From an uncultured Clostridia bacterium (GTDB taxonomy: Bacteria > Bacillota > Clostridia > Christensenellales > Aristaeellaceae): DNA of 5,833 nt. Below the pieces are notes generated by a model. The model had not been told where the DNA came from. It searched no databases and worked only from the letters and a program-made list of their open reading frames with translations. Below are positions 5,172 through 5,833 of this stretch, one piece after another. The position numbers and the translations under genes were made by a program. Location: assembly GCA_937906775.1 (NCBI GenBank), contig CALCUD010000131.1:1-5833 (forward strand). The letters run 5' to 3'. Every line of letters starts with the position of its first letter. The first letter of the stretch is position 1.

Positions 5172-5833
5172 TCAATCCGTCCCGTTACAGGGTTCTTCAT
5201 ACTGCAGGCCAAACTGCGCGTACGCCCATGGGAGCTGTTCCTGCGAGCACTCATAGCTATAGACCTTGTCTCCGAAGTATTCCCGGTAGGAGTTGCCAAC
5301 CATCGTCCTGCGTCCTTCGGGAGTGCCGATGGAAAAATTCCTTTTTACTTTTCCGGCAGGATCGTTTCCCGCGACTGTGAGTTCCTTGATTTTCGTGCCG
5401 ATTTCCGGCGCGATTCCGGGATACTCCATGCGGAAGGAAGCGCTTTCGGAGGGGCCGATCAGACACATTTTATGGTCTCTTTCCTCAATCAGAAATTCCT
5501 CGCCGTCCAGATACTGCTTGATTCCGGGGACGAAGCGGATCGGTTTTTTATTGCTGAAGAAGACGGAATAGGCGGTCTCTGTCAGCCAACGTGTTCCCTC
5601 ACAGTCTGTCACGATCAGTGTTTTATGGACGTGGGAACTGAGTTTTGCCAGAAAGGATACCGTTCCCACGGGCAGGACCTCATAGCCGAGCTCCGTCAGA
5701 AACCATCCGAATAAGCTCGCAATATCATGACAGATTCCGCCTTTTTTCTCCAGTACGATGCGCCTGAAAAGATCCTCCACACTGCAGGGGATGTATTTTT
5801 TTGTCAGAAACTGTGTATTCTCGTAGGGAATGC
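5172..5833 (-). CDS. NAT-family paralog, 5' end missing at window edge; triad Asp replaced by Glu
   Basis: The frame is open to the right edge. The visible 219 or so residues begin IPYEN, matching the HIPYEN motif of the downstream gene, so about 38 N-terminal residues lie outside; a GTG at 5780 is internal, not the start. KKGGICHDI carries the nucleophile Cys (codon 5732-5730) and SSHVHKTLIV the His. The catalytic Asp segment, WLADAGDS in the neighbour, reads WLTETAYS here: the aligned residue is Glu (codon 5579-5577), with the same 16-residue distance from the His. The C-terminal YAQFGLQYEEP parallels YASFGLKYPH of the neighbour. The two are clearly diverged paralogs in tandem. Glu might still serve in the triad, or the protein may have a changed role. 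Family assignment is good; substrate unknown. Confidence 0.8.
   Translation of the reverse strand, partial: IPYENTQFLTKKYIPCSVEDLFRRIVLEKKGGICHDIASLFGWFLTELGYEVLPVGTVSFLAKLSSHVHKTLIVTDCEGTRWLTETAYSVFFSNKKPIRFVPGIKQYLDGEEFLIEERDHKMCLIGPSESASFRMEYPGIAPEIGTKIKELTVAGNDPAGKVKRNFSIGTPEGRRTMVGNSYREYFGDKVYSYECSQEQLPWAYAQFGLQYEEPCNGTD

Noticed and set aside
5146..5175. TTG start at 5175 for the complete NAT-family gene
   Set aside because: It would overlap the preceding stop codon and lie upstream of the AGGAGGAGG site that serves the ATG at 5145.

Overview
This 5.8-kb window looks like chromosomal DNA of a Gram-positive anaerobe of the Clostridia. A Lachnospiraceae-like host is a guess from the A-C-B-D gene order of the rhamnose genes, strong GGAGG-type ribosome binding sites, roughly 50% GC and the protein flavour; nothing here fixes the genus. 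Every gene I can support lies on the minus strand, so the region reads from right to left.

From the right edge the layout is: (1) the 3' part of an arylamine N-acetyltransferase (NAT)-family gene cut by the window edge (5833-5172); (2) a second, complete NAT-family gene 26 bp further on (5145-4363); (3) a 150-bp gap with a GC-rich hairpin and one perfect DnaA-box 9-mer; (4) a tight operon for dTDP-L-rhamnose synthesis, rfbA-rfbC-rfbB-rfbD (4212-853), in which consecutive genes overlap by one base or are two bases apart; (5) an intergenic stretch (852-617) with several small dyad symmetries and no gene; (6) the 3' portion only of a tRNA-Ser(CGA) gene (616-563), beginning at the anticodon loop; (7) a 14-bp-stem hairpin with T-runs on both strands, probably a bidirectional terminator (464-507); (8) a promoter reading left (235-207), a possible nitroreductase remnant, and the first 14 codons of a gene starting MCTS, which may be an N-terminal-nucleophile (choloylglycine hydrolase/penicillin acylase type) amidase.

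The four rfb genes form one complete pathway: RfbA makes dTDP-glucose from glucose-1-phosphate and dTTP, RfbB dehydrates it to the 4-keto-6-deoxy sugar, RfbC epimerises it at C3 and C5, and RfbD reduces it to dTDP-L-rhamnose, the donor for cell-wall or capsular polysaccharide. Why two NAT-family genes sit upstream is unknown. The complete one keeps the Cys-His-Asp triad, while its partial neighbour has Glu at the aligned Asp position.

The most interesting structural signal is the tRNA-Ser fragment. A tRNA gene cut cleanly at the anticodon loop with an intact 3' end is the usual scar of a tyrosine-recombinase element that integrated into the tRNA gene. Its orientation puts the rhamnose/NAT block on the element side and the MCTS gene on the chromosomal side. 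No integrase or intact tRNA is visible, so this remains an inference. I found no CRISPR array, insertion sequence or clear novel multi-gene system.
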